Origin: Pseudomonadota bacterium
GTDB lineage: Bacteria; Pseudomonadota; Alphaproteobacteria; Rhizobiales; Hyphomicrobiaceae
Assembly (NCBI GenBank): GCA_018242215.1
Contig: JAFECG010000026.1
Coordinates: forward strand, 186,001 to 250,000
Length of the DNA stretch: 64,000 bases
Direction of reading: 5' to 3'
Made by a program: the position numbers and the translations under genes. Below are positions 8,556 to 17,016 of the stretch, in pieces. The notes beneath the pieces were generated by a model. That model saw only the letters and a program-made list of their open reading frames with translations. It ran no database searches and was not told the origin of the DNA. Position 1 is the first letter of the stretch, and every line of letters starts with the position of its first letter.

Positions 8556-9491
8556 TTACTTGCTGCCGTCATTCGAATGGCGTTCGAGAAAGTCGATCAT
8601 CAGACGCGCGATTTCATCGACCTTTTCATCAAGGGCGAAGTGGCCCGCGTCTAGGAGATGCAATTCGGCGTCCGGAAGGTCGCGCTTGAACGCTTCGGCC
8701 CCCGCCGAAATGAATGACGGATCGTAGCGTCCCCAGACGATTAGTGTGGGAGGGCGGTGTTGCCGCAGCCACGTCTGCCATTTGGGGTACGACGCGATGT
8801 TGGTGCGATAATCGTAAAGAAGCTCAGCCTGGATCTCACGCTCGCCCGGTCGTGAGAGGATGGCATATTCGTCGGTCCATGTATCCGGGCTGTAGCGTTC
8901 CGGGTTGGGACTGCCCGCTATGTGGCGCTGCCTGGCGCCCTCCAACGAGGTGAATACTTCGACCTGCTCCGGATGAGCCATAGGGTCTTGCCAATATTGG
9001 GCAATTCCGACCCATTTTTTGCCAAGCCCTTCCTTATATGCATTGGCATTCTGAATGATGAGCGCTCCGACCCGCTCCGGATGCGCCACCATCATGCGAA
9101 ACCCGACAGGACCGCCATAGTCCTGGAGGTAGAGATTGTACCGGTCGATCTTCACGTATTCGAGTAAGCTGTTCATCGTCTCCGCGAGATGGTCGAACGT
9201 GTAAGTGTATTTCGATGGCGGCGGTGCATCGCTTCGACCGAAGCCAGGATAGTCTGGCGCTATGACGTGAAAACGGACCGCGAGCAGCGGGATCAGCGTG
9301 TCGAACATTCTCGAAGAGGAAGGATATCCGTGGAGGAGGACAATGGTATGGGCATCCCTTGGCCCCGCCTCACGATAGAAAATTCCAAGGCCGCCAACCC
9401 CAACACGATGATAGGTCGTCGTGCTGGACGTCGAAGGCATGAAAGTTGAAGCAAGGGTCGCAGCTGAAGCGATCAAGGCAAGCGTGCTCAT
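8556..9491 (-). CDS. Alpha/beta hydrolase, epoxide hydrolase/haloalkane dehalogenase-like
   Basis: 311 residues. HGYP (54-57) gives the oxyanion loop. The nucleophile elbow reads QDYGGPVG with Asp124 where esterases have Ser, as in epoxide hydrolases and haloalkane dehalogenases. Asp257 (WGRYDPSF) and His284 (DAGHFALDE) complete the triad. The first 25 residues are hydrophobic and then serine/threonine-rich, so export is possible. The aspartate nucleophile argues against a simple esterase. The natural substrate cannot be read. Confidence 0.85.
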   Translation of the reverse strand: MSTLALIASAATLASTFMPSTSSTTTYHRVGVGGLGIFYREAGPRDAHTIVLLHGYPSSSRMFDTLIPLLAVRFHVIAPDYPGFGRSDAPPPSKYTYTFDHLAETMNSLLEYVKIDRYNLYLQDYGGPVGFRMMVAHPERVGALIIQNANAYKEGLGKKWVGIAQYWQDPMAHPEQVEVFTSLEGARQRHIAGSPNPERYSPDTWTDEYAILSRPGEREIQAELLYDYRTNIASYPKWQTWLRQHRPPTLIVWGRYDPSFISAGAEAFKRDLPDAELHLLDAGHFALDEKVDEIARLMIDFLERHSNDGSK

Positions 9492-9748
9492 CGAATGATG
9501 TTCCGCAATTCAGGAGACGTAGCGGGTTTCCGCATTATCTACGAACACAAGACCGGATTGGTTACATGTGAACGCACATCATCCCGGCTTATCGCGCTTG
9601 CGCCTTTTCGCGTCCACCGGCGCAATTTGGAGATACATTCGATCGTGCGAATCCGCAACGCCGCGTCAATATCCGAAAGATCGGCTCTGGACACTCCGTT
9701 ATGTCTGCACGCTGTCGCTAATCTCTTCGGCCTAACAGTGAGGTCTTC

Positions 9749-10798
9749 ATGCCAGACTTCCAACGATCGCTCCCCTATGGATCGCTGGCGCTGATCGCCG
9801 TCATCATCGGCGCTGGAGCTGCGGCTTTTGCCTATACCGCGGGTTGGTTCTCACCGCAGCGTCTGACACCAAACAAGATGGTCGCTGCGTTCGCGCCGCC
9901 GGGAGGTCCGGACCTCGGGCATCGGCGCAATCATGCGAAAGGGATTTGCTTCACCGGCACGTTCGACTCGAATGGTGCCGGAGTCGAGCTTTCGAAGGCT
10001 GCGGTCTTCGCGAAGGGGCAGTATCCCGTTCTCGGACGCTTCAACCTAGCAACGGCGAGCGCTCACGCCGACGATGCCACCGTTCGTGTACGCGGCCTCG
10101 GCATACAATTTTCGACGCCCGACGGCCAAGTCTGGCGTAGTGCGATGATCGACGCGCCATTCTTCACTGTTTCGACGCCGAAAGCCTTTTACGGGCTGCT
10201 GCTTGCTTCGCGCAGCAAGGATCCCGACGCGATGAAAACTTTCATTGCCGCTAATCCCGAGTTTGCTAATTTCGTTGCCTGGGCGAAAAGTGCACCCTGG
10301 ACCGGCAGCTACGCGGAAGAGCCATATAATAGTCTCGACAGCTTCGTCATGACCAACAGGGATGGCGTTGAGCATGTCGTGCGCTGGTCGCTCGTGCCTG
10401 AAGCAAAGGTCGTTCCCATCTCGGAAGACGAGTTGAAAAAGCGAGGCCCGAATTTCCTCGAGCAGGAAATTACGCAGCGTGTCGCCGCGGCGCCTCAGCA
10501 TTGGACGCTTGTGGTAACCGTCGCAGACGCTGGCGATCCGACCGCCGATCCCGCGAAGGCGTGGCCGGCGGATCGCCGCAAGGTTGAAGTCGGCACGCTG
10601 ACGGTTCAGAAAATCGAGGCCGAGCGAAATGGCCCGTGCCGCGATATCAACTTCGATCCTACGGTTCTGCCGACTGGTATCACGACATCGGACGATCCGT
10701 TTCCTGCGGCGCGATCGTCAGTGTACGCGAAATCGTACGATCTTCGCACGGCGGAGGCCAAGGATTATCCGCGTACAGCGCCAGGAGCAAAGCCATGA
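9749..10798 (+). CDS. Catalase-family haem peroxidase, membrane-anchored
   Basis: 349 residues, shorter than a full catalase and matching the minimal catalase-related peroxidases (SrpA-like). An N-terminal helix (about 11-32) probably anchors or exports it. The catalytic His is in RRNHAKGICFTG (His62). PVLGRFNLA and VRGLGIQFS match the catalase barrel, and RSSVYAKSYDLR near the end (Tyr326 or Tyr330) supplies the proximal haem tyrosine. It overlaps the cytochrome b561 gene by ATGA. This pair is common in proteobacteria, and the cytochrome is likely its electron partner in the periplasm. Confidence 0.88.
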   Translation: MPDFQRSLPYGSLALIAVIIGAGAAAFAYTAGWFSPQRLTPNKMVAAFAPPGGPDLGHRRNHAKGICFTGTFDSNGAGVELSKAAVFAKGQYPVLGRFNLATASAHADDATVRVRGLGIQFSTPDGQVWRSAMIDAPFFTVSTPKAFYGLLLASRSKDPDAMKTFIAANPEFANFVAWAKSAPWTGSYAEEPYNSLDSFVMTNRDGVEHVVRWSLVPEAKVVPISEDELKKRGPNFLEQEITQRVAAAPQHWTLVVTVADAGDPTADPAKAWPADRRKVEVGTLTVQKIEAERNGPCRDINFDPTVLPTGITTSDDPFPAARSSVYAKSYDLRTAEAKDYPRTAPGAKP

Positions 10799-11361
10799 CC
10801 CCAGCGTCTGAGCACTTCACCCCTTTGCAACGCGTGCTTCACTGGATCATGGCGGTCTGCATCCTCGCGATGCTATTCATTGGCGTCGGAATGGTTTCGA
10901 CCGTCATGCCGAAATATCTGGCGTTGGTATCCATTCATAAATCTCTCGGCATCGCCATTCTTGCGCTCGCGCTCATTCGGCTCGCGGTGCGCCTGCGCTA
11001 TGGCGCTCCGGCGTTGCCGATGGATTTGCCGGAGCCGATGAAGCTTGCCGCCGTGCTCTCACATTACGCGCTGTACGCGCTGATGATCGCGATGCCCCTC
11101 ATCGGTTGGGCGATGATGTCGGCTGCGGATTATCCAATCGTGGTCTTTGGTGGCTGGCGGCTTCCTCCAATTTTACCCCAGAGCGACAGTCTCCATTCGC
11201 TGCTCTGGAATTCGCACTATTATCTTGCGTTCGCTTTCTTTGCACTCGTTCTGCTGCATATTGCGGCGGCGCTCTATCATGCGCTCGTGAGGCGCGACGG
11301 CGTCTTTGAGTCCATGGCTTCTGTCTCAACCGATCACGAGGCCGTGCAACCGGCGGAGTGA
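10795..11361 (+). CDS. Cytochrome b561 family protein
   Basis: 188 residues, four membrane helices. Histidines able to bind two b-type haems are seen in RVLHWIMA, HKSLG, SHYALYALM and LHIAAALYHALV. It is a di-haem membrane electron carrier that probably passes quinol electrons to the periplasmic catalase-like peroxidase. The start is the ATG that overlaps the stop of that gene; a longer frame upstream only runs through it. A hairpin terminator follows at about 11398. Confidence 0.88.
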   Translation: MTPASEHFTPLQRVLHWIMAVCILAMLFIGVGMVSTVMPKYLALVSIHKSLGIAILALALIRLAVRLRYGAPALPMDLPEPMKLAAVLSHYALYALMIAMPLIGWAMMSAADYPIVVFGGWRLPPILPQSDSLHSLLWNSHYYLAFAFFALVLLHIAAALYHALVRRDGVFESMASVSTDHEAVQPAE

Positions 11362-11397
11362 ATGCCTGCAGTGTTTCTCAGCGCTGTAGGTCAAAAA

Positions 11398-11449
11398 GGG
11401 GTGGGCTTTCCGATCATCGCCGGTAGGGAAAGTCCGCCCCTTCTATTTC
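11398..11449 (+). terminator. Rho-independent terminator after cytochrome b561
   Basis: Imperfect stem formed by GGGGTGGGCTTTCC and GGGAAAGTCCGCCCC, followed by TTCTATTT. It lies 36 bases after the stop of the cytochrome gene. Confidence 0.6.
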
Positions 11450-11585
11450 TCGCGCGAGCAAAACGAAAAGCGCCATGAACTCGAAGTGCCAGGAATCCCG
11501 ATCCCAAAATGAGTCCTCGAAGCGATTTGTAAAAGCCGATAATTCAGCGCGACGACTTTCTCTCGCGCAGTTGCTCAAGCAATCA

Positions 11586-11759
11586 TTCCCGCAATACTCG
11601 GGAAATATTCCCGAAAATCGCCTTGGCGTTGCTTCACGGCCACGGGCGTTTCCCGATTGCGGCTTCGGGAAAAAGTCCGTCCGATCCATGGATTGATCCA
11701 CCTGACCAAATTTCATTCTGTTGACGCGGGGAAGATGGCCCGAATCGGGTCATCGGGAA
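11586..11759. promoter_or_regulatory. Cluster of TCGGGAA/TTCCCGA boxes upstream of TonB receptor
   Basis: Five TCGGGAA/TTCCCGA words occur within about 160 bases, at 11598-11604, 11608-11614, 11650-11656, 11665-11671 and 11753-11759, with a near copy (TTCCCGC) at 11586-11592. Two pairs form perfect inverted repeats: TCGGGAA-3-TTCCCGA (11598-11614) and TTTCCCGA-8-TCGGGAAA (11649-11672). A further CCCGA-1-TCGGG sits at 11739-11749. A TTGACG (11721) could be a -35 element. This looks like a multi-site operator controlling the receptor gene; the regulator is unknown. Confidence 0.55.
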
Positions 11760-11822
11760 TTTGTGACGTGTCTAGCGCTCGGCAAGCGTTGGATCCGGCA
11801 TACGACAAGGGGAAATCGGGGG

Positions 11823-14471
11823 ATGACGCGTCAGTTATTGGCTTCGGCTGCGGCCGTTGCACTCATCGCGACAATGGGTGGAGCTGGCTCTGCTTTTGCT
11901 CAAGATGCTGGTGGAGGCACGCAGCCGCCGACGGGCCAGGCGCCGGCCCAAAAGCTTCCTGAAGTCCAGGTCATTCAGCCGCAACAAAAAGCCAAGCCGA
12001 AGCCTATCAAGAAAGCGAGCAAGCCCAAGACGACGCCGGCGGCCGCTGCGGCAGTCACGGCACCGTCGGCGCAATCACCCGCAGGGGCTGAGGTATCGGC
12101 CGCTGGAATGCAGTACGCCGAGCCGCCCGAATCCAATACCGTGAAGATGTCTCCTCTCAGCGGCAGTGAAATTCCTGTCGAGAAGGTGCCGGGCAGCGTC
12201 TATCAAATGAATTCGTCGGCCATCAAGCGCGATGGTTCCGTCATTCTCGAGGATGCGCTCCAGACGCAGATTCCTGGCGTCATCATCAGCGACTTGCAGG
12301 GCAACCAGTTCCAGACAGACATTCAGTTCCGAGGCTTTGAAGCCTCGCCGGTCAACGGCGTGGCGCAGGGACTTGCGGTCTATCAGAATGGTGTTCGTAT
12401 CAACGAATCCTTTGGCGATATCGTCAATTGGGATTTTCTGCCGTCGAATGCCATCAACAATGTCGCTGTCGTTGTCGGCGATCCGGTATTCGGTCTCAAC
12501 GCGCTCGGCGGTGCCGTCGTCGTCGATATGAAGGATGGCTTCAATTTCCAAGGCGCTGACGTCGACACGCGCTTCGGTTCGTTCGGCCGCAAGCAAGTTT
12601 CAGCCGAGGCTGGATATCAAAGCGGCAATTGGGCGGCCTACGGCGCCTTTGAGGCGATCAACGACGACGGGTTCCGTGACTTCTCGGACGCCGAGGTTCG
12701 TCGGGGCTATTTCGACCTTGGCGTGAAGGGCGATAACGCCGAATTCCATTTCAACTTCACCGGCGCCGACAACAATGTCGGCGTGACGGCCGCAGCACCG
12801 GAAGCTCTGCTCGATATCGACCGCAGCCTGACGTTTACATCTCCGCAGACCACGCAGAATACGATGCAGATGTATTCGGTGAACGGAAAGGTGCAGGCGA
12901 CGGACGATATTACGTTGTCGGGCAACACGTACTATCGGCACTTCAATCAGAAGCATATTGACGGCAATCTCTTCGACGATCCGAGCGATTGCTTCGGGCA
13001 GCCTATCGATCCTGACCATCCAGAAGATGGGAACTTCGGCACGCACACGCTTTGTTCTGGCGGCGAACAAGTCTATGGCAACGGCGCTCCAATTCCGATT
13101 GGAGCTGGCACGAATTTTCCTTCCGGCACGGCGTTCGGCTCGATTGACAAGACGTCGACGAATACAGACAGCGAAGGGCTCACTCTCCAGGCAGTCGATA
13201 AGGCGAGGCTCTTCGATCACAAAAACCAGTTCATCATTGGCACCAGCTACGATCATGGTGTTACGAGCTACTCCGCGAGCAGCGAGCTGGGCGTCTTCGG
13301 GCCAAAGTACGTCGTGAATGGCGATGGGATTACCCTAAGCAATACCGACGATTTCGATCCCAAGCAGCTCAGAGCCACCAACGACTACTTCGGAGCGTAC
13401 GTCCTCGACAATTTCGACATCACGGATCGCTTGTCGTTGACCGTCGGCGGTCGCTTCAACTGGGCTCAGATCCAGATCCAGAACACGTCGGGTGACGAGG
13501 AAGACGATACTCTCAACGGCAAACACATCTATGCGCGCTTCAACCCGAATGCCGGTCTGACCTACAAGTTCTCGAACGCCCTGAACTGGTATGGTGGATA
13601 CTCCGAAGCCAACCGCGCTCCGGTGGCGGCGGAACTCGCCTGTGCCGATCCGGAAAATCCGTGTTTGATCGAAAGCTTTTTGACGGCTGATCCGGCTTTG
13701 AAGCAGGTCGTCTCAAATACGTGGGAGACGGGTTTCCGCGGCACGATCGAGAATTGGCAGGACCATTCGCAATGGAACTGGGGTGTCGGCTTCTTCCACA
13801 CGACGAACTACAATGACATCTTCGACATCACAGAGACGGATATCGGCCACGGATTCTTCCAGAATTTCGGAACGACATTGCGGCAGGGCGTCGAAGCGAA
13901 CATCTCTTATCGTTCGCAGCGGCTGTTCTGGTACGCGAACTACACGTACACCGACGCAACATTCCAGTCGAACGGCATATTCCCTTCACCGAACCATCCT
14001 GACGGCGGAACTATTCCGTGCGAGGACGAGGAAGAAGGCCCAACCACCTGTCTCGCCGTTCACAAGGGCGATCGGTTGCCGGGAATTCCCGCGCATACTT
14101 TCAAGGCAGGCTTCGACTACTGGATGACGCCGAAGTGGAAGATCGGCAGCGATGTGATCGCCGCCAGCGACCAGATCTTCTTCGGTGACGAGAACAACAC
14201 TGCGAGGCCGCTCTCAGGTTATGCGAAGGTCAATCTGCACACCTCGTATGATGTGACGGATCACGTTCAGGTTTATGGCCTCTTCGAGAATCTCTTCGAT
14301 AGGGATTATGCGCTCTACGGGACCTATTACAGCACCGACGATGCAGAGGGCGATCCGCCGGATTTCCCTGGTCCGAACACGCCCGCAGGCCGCAATCTCG
14401 GCGACAATCCCCGGACCGTCGTTCCTGCAATTCCGTTCGCAGCATACGGCGGCGTGAAAGTGAAATTCTAA
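11823..14471 (+). CDS. TonB-dependent outer membrane receptor
   Basis: 882 residues. A signal peptide ends at about AFAQD. A proline/lysine/alanine-rich linker of about 80 residues follows and contains LPEVQVIQPQ, a possible TonB box. The plug domain then shows VPGSVYQMNSSAIKR, ILEDALQTQIPGVIISD and LNALGGAVVVDMKDG, as in the family. The remainder is a beta-barrel ending in aromatic Phe (GGVKVKF). Paired cysteines occur in the loops ELACADPENPCLIESF, PSDCFGQP...HTLC and PCEDEEEGPTTC. The start is set by AAGGGGA eight bases upstream. The ligand (siderophore, haem, metal or cofactor) cannot be told from sequence. Confidence 0.9.
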   Translation: MTRQLLASAAAVALIATMGGAGSAFAQDAGGGTQPPTGQAPAQKLPEVQVIQPQQKAKPKPIKKASKPKTTPAAAAAVTAPSAQSPAGAEVSAAGMQYAEPPESNTVKMSPLSGSEIPVEKVPGSVYQMNSSAIKRDGSVILEDALQTQIPGVIISDLQGNQFQTDIQFRGFEASPVNGVAQGLAVYQNGVRINESFGDIVNWDFLPSNAINNVAVVVGDPVFGLNALGGAVVVDMKDGFNFQGADVDTRFGSFGRKQVSAEAGYQSGNWAAYGAFEAINDDGFRDFSDAEVRRGYFDLGVKGDNAEFHFNFTGADNNVGVTAAAPEALLDIDRSLTFTSPQTTQNTMQMYSVNGKVQATDDITLSGNTYYRHFNQKHIDGNLFDDPSDCFGQPIDPDHPEDGNFGTHTLCSGGEQVYGNGAPIPIGAGTNFPSGTAFGSIDKTSTNTDSEGLTLQAVDKARLFDHKNQFIIGTSYDHGVTSYSASSELGVFGPKYVVNGDGITLSNTDDFDPKQLRATNDYFGAYVLDNFDITDRLSLTVGGRFNWAQIQIQNTSGDEEDDTLNGKHIYARFNPNAGLTYKFSNALNWYGGYSEANRAPVAAELACADPENPCLIESFLTADPALKQVVSNTWETGFRGTIENWQDHSQWNWGVGFFHTTNYNDIFDITETDIGHGFFQNFGTTLRQGVEANISYRSQRLFWYANYTYTDATFQSNGIFPSPNHPDGGTIPCEDEEEGPTTCLAVHKGDRLPGIPAHTFKAGFDYWMTPKWKIGSDVIAASDQIFFGDENNTARPLSGYAKVNLHTSYDVTDHVQVYGLFENLFDRDYALYGTYYSTDDAEGDPPDFPGPNTPAGRNLGDNPRTVVPAIPFAAYGGVKVKF

Positions 14472-14508
14472 TCCACTCTGCGTTCACCACCTCATCCCGA
14501 AACTTCAT

Positions 14509-14541
14509 GCGGCGGACCACAAGTCCGCCGCTTCTTTTTTC
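14509..14541 (+). terminator. Rho-independent terminator after TonB receptor
   Basis: Perfect 9-bp stem GCGGCGGAC / GTCCGCCGC with loop CACAA, then CTTCTTTTTT, 37 bases after the receptor stop. Confidence 0.85.
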
Positions 14542-14569
14542 TGTTTTTATTCTTGCTTCTCCGAGGCGT

Positions 14570-14656
14570 TTAGAATTTGCCGTCGGCCATGTGAAACACC
14601 GTCAGGCAGACGACGACGGTGAGCAGAAACCACAGTGTGATCGCAATTCGGTCCAT
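14570..14656 (-). CDS. 28-residue single-span membrane miniprotein
   Basis: A tiny reading frame begins MDRIAITLWFLLTVVV and ends HMADGKF. Residues 4-21 are almost entirely hydrophobic, so it would be one membrane helix with a short tail. The support is its ribosome binding site: GGGAGGAAG sits five bases before the ATG, far better than chance. A possible -10 (TATAGT) lies about 40 bases upstream on the same strand. It is convergent with the TonB receptor. No family recognised; such miniproteins are usually missed by automatic annotation. Confidence 0.6.
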   Translation of the reverse strand: MDRIAITLWFLLTVVVCLTVFHMADGKF

Positions 14657-14987
14657 GTCTTCTTCCTCCCTGGTTCATACGGGCATCACTATACGATGCT
14701 TCCGTGAGAGAAAAAGGTTGGTCGTTCAGACGGGATTCCGCCTTGGCGACAGCCTTTGTGCAATGGCCGAGGCCGGCGGGCTAGTGCGAACGGCCGATGT
14801 GACGCGCGATCTCAGCGTGCGGTTTTGCTGGGGGTCGGACGATCGGCATGGCGGTGCGGCAGGGTTACGGCGCAGGTTCGTGGAAATATGATGAGATCCC
14901 CATGTCACTTCAGCCGCCGACTTCCTACATGCTCGGCGTTGTCCATTGTCTTACCCACGAGAGTAACCAAGAGCGGAGGCGAGTCCC
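14657..14987. other. Intergenic stretch without recognisable gene
   Basis: Short overlapping frames exist on both strands but none has a ribosome binding site or a plausible protein. The left end should hold the promoter of the 28-residue miniprotein (minus). The right end carries GAGCGGAGGCGAG ahead of the DUF2076 gene (plus). Confidence 0.5.
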
Positions 14988-15722
14988 ATGAATAGGGAAG
15001 AACAGCAACTCATCGAAGATTTGTTTGCACGCCTGCGCAGCTATGAAGGCGGCGGGGGAAAGGACCCGGAGGCGGATGCTCTCATTCGTGATCTCATCCG
15101 GAGATCACCCGATGCGCCCTATTATCTTGCTCAGACCGTCATCATCCAACAGCAGGCTTTGGAGCGCGCCGAGGCGCGGATGAGAGAACTCGAGGCCGCG
15201 GCGGCACCGCCGCCGCAACAGTATGCAGCGCGCGGGGGAAGCTTCTTATCGGGAGGTTCCGTTCCGGCGGCCGGCAGCCGGTTTGGAGCGGCGCCATCGT
15301 CGTCTGCTCAGCCTCAACGAGCGCCGGAACCCGTATCGCCGCCCCCGAGCAGCCCCTGGGCTTCTCCATCGCCCGGCGGTGGAAGTTCAGGAGGCTTCCT
15401 ATCGTCGGCGTTGTCGACGGCGGCTGGTGTCGCTGGCGGCGTCTTTCTTGCCGACGGGATTCGCAGTCTCTTTGGCGGTGGGAGCGGCGCTTCTGCATGG
15501 GCAAACAGCGGCTCAAGCGGCAATGATCAGGCGACGATCGACCACCTCCAGGACCAGCTTCAGGATGCGCGCGACGATGAGGCGCAGGATCAGAAAGACC
15601 TAGCGGCCGACGACGCCGAACTCGATCGGACGCAAGACGCGCAGGATGATCAAGACGCCGAGGATGACGCCCAGGATGACGCGGAAGATAGCTGGGCAGA
15701 TGACGATACGATGGACGTGTAG
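14988..15722 (+). CDS. DUF2076 family protein with aspartate-rich tail
   Basis: 244 residues. The N-terminal half is helical (EEQQLIEDLFARLRSYE ... DALIRDLIRRSPDAPYYLAQTVIIQQQAL), which is the hallmark of DUF2076. A proline/serine/glycine linker and a small hydrophobic piece (SSALSTAAGVAGGVFLADGIRSLFGGG) follow, and the last 60 residues are a run of D, Q, E and A. The family's function is not known. The acidic tail may bind cations or another protein, which is inference. GGAGG precedes the ATG. Confidence 0.8.
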   Translation: MNREEQQLIEDLFARLRSYEGGGGKDPEADALIRDLIRRSPDAPYYLAQTVIIQQQALERAEARMRELEAAAAPPPQQYAARGGSFLSGGSVPAAGSRFGAAPSSSAQPQRAPEPVSPPPSSPWASPSPGGGSSGGFLSSALSTAAGVAGGVFLADGIRSLFGGGSGASAWANSGSSGNDQATIDHLQDQLQDARDDEAQDQKDLAADDAELDRTQDAQDDQDAEDDAQDDAEDSWADDDTMDV

Positions 15723-15734
15723 CGTCGGCCGGCA

Positions 15735-15896
15735 TCACCGCGCGAAATAGTGCACAACGAACGGTAGAACGACAGCCGCGGCCAAGCCCGCAATGAAAAC
15801 GGCGCGCTGCCACGGCTGTTTCAGGATGATTTCGCCCTGCCTTGCTTTGTCTGCGGGATAGGTAGGGGCGTCCCTTTGCCCGGATTTTTTGATCAT
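15735..15896 (-). CDS. Small single-span membrane protein (53 aa)
   Basis: 53 residues: a polar N-terminus (MIKKSGQRDAPTYPADKARQGEIILK) and one C-terminal helix (AVFIAGLAAAVVLPFVVHYF). Short proteins with 'YPADKARQGEI.LK...R..IFIAGL' are common in Hyphomicrobiales, as far as I recall, and have no assigned role. AGGTG lies five bases before the ATG. It converges with the DUF2076 gene. Confidence 0.7.
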   Translation of the reverse strand: MIKKSGQRDAPTYPADKARQGEIILKQPWQRAVFIAGLAAAVVLPFVVHYFAR

Positions 15897-16186
15897 TTTT
15901 GCACCTGAGTTTCGACGTCGCTGATTGGGTAATCGCCGCACCGGCGCGAGGTTGCCTCCAATCCTGCAGGACATCCCGATGCTGCTCGCCGATGCTGCTC
16001 GGCCGAGTTCCGCTTAGGTCGCTTTCTTGCGAAATGGTCATCCGAACTTCGCGGTGCGAGACGGAACCCCAGAGGAGAGCGAACGTTGGCCAAGCACTTG
16101 CCGGTGGCTGACAAGCCTCGGTTTTCCGGCACGAATTGCCCCGATGCCAGGGGGCGAACGAAACATGTGATCAAGAAGGTGTCACG

Positions 16187-16420
16187 ATGGCTCAAGAGGA
16201 CAGAAGATCAAAACGCGGATTTGCTTCGATGGACCAAGAGAAGCAACGCGAGATTGCCCGGAAGGGTGGTGCGAGCGTTCCGAGCCACGAGCGAAGTTTT
16301 TCGCGCAATCACGAACTCGCCGTCATGGCCGGTAGAAAAGGTGGCCACGAAAGCGGCGGTAACTTTCGGAACGACCCGAAGCGCGCCGCGGAGGCCGGCC
16401 GGAAAGGCGGGCAGCACTAA
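16187..16420 (+). CDS. KGG-repeat stress protein (Con-10/YciG-like)
   Basis: 77 residues made of the general-stress KGG motif: KRGFASMDQEKQREIARKGG, then MAGRKGGHESGGNF and EAGRKGGQH. Such glycine/lysine-rich hydrophilic proteins are induced by general stress in enterobacteria, bacilli and fungi; their molecular role is unclear. The start has AAGGTG upstream. An intrinsic terminator follows 34 bases after the stop. Confidence 0.88.
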   Translation: MAQEDRRSKRGFASMDQEKQREIARKGGASVPSHERSFSRNHELAVMAGRKGGHESGGNFRNDPKRAAEAGRKGGQH

Positions 16421-16454
16421 AGTGGAGCGTCTCGGGATCGCGATGACACACTCA

Positions 16455-16484
16455 GGCCGGAACGGTGCGTTCCGGCCCTTTTTT
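16455..16484 (+). terminator. Rho-independent terminator after KGG protein
   Basis: Perfect 9-bp stem GGCCGGAAC / GTTCCGGCC with loop GGTGC, then CTTTTTT. It lies just downstream of the convergent DHFR-like gene's stop. Confidence 0.88.
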
Positions 16485-16492
16485 ATGGCGGA

Positions 16493-16903
16493 TCAGGTTC
16501 GGTCCGAAGCTGTCAGCCAATTGGGATTGAACCATCGGTCGGCCGGCCCGTCGTAGGGCAGGCGGGTCACATCCCAGTGGCTGACGTATTTGGCGTAAAC
16601 ATCCCAGACCGGGGGGCCGCCGCCGATGTAAACGACGCGGCCTGCGAATTGCTTCAGCGTCTCTTCGGGGTCCATGTGCGACCTGAGAACAACAAGGGTC
16701 CGGTCGCGGCGAGCGAATTCCGGGACGGCGTTGATCGTCTTTGGTCCGGCCAACAGAACGTGGCCCCGGGTCAAATCGAAAAAGCGTGCGACGTCGGCGA
16801 CGTACTCAGGGTCGGGATTGCCTTCCCAGGGCAGGTGGCCGTGCAGCCCAAGCTGTCCTGATTGGCCGATCGCGCAAATGACCCGTACCACCGTATGCTG
16901 CAT
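16493..16903 (-). CDS. Dihydrofolate reductase-like protein
   Basis: 136 residues, somewhat shorter than the usual 160. The opening VICAIGQSGQLGLHGHLPWEG matches the DHFR start (strand, G-x-x-N/G, LPW). GHVLLAGPKTI corresponds to the NADPH-binding 'GR.T' segment, and VVYIGGGPPVWDVY to the conserved GG turn. It probably reduces dihydrofolate to tetrahydrofolate. No thymidylate synthase gene is adjacent, so this copy could be a divergent paralogue rather than the main folA. Confidence 0.72.
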   Translation of the reverse strand: MQHTVVRVICAIGQSGQLGLHGHLPWEGNPDPEYVADVARFFDLTRGHVLLAGPKTINAVPEFARRDRTLVVLRSHMDPEETLKQFAGRVVYIGGGPPVWDVYAKYVSHWDVTRLPYDGPADRWFNPNWLTASDRT

Positions 16904-17016
16904 TCCAAACCCTTCAATCCACGGTCTTTAGCGTCGTGCACTAGATCACCAAGTGCGTTCGCAAGACTTCTCTCTCGGAAATTCCCTTGAGGAAGTAAAG
17001 AGCCGCTGATCGGAGA

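Noticed and set aside
15142-16041. A 299-codon minus-strand frame
   Set aside because: It covers the DUF2076 gene and the 53-residue gene in other frames. The composition is random-like, rich in R, P and S.
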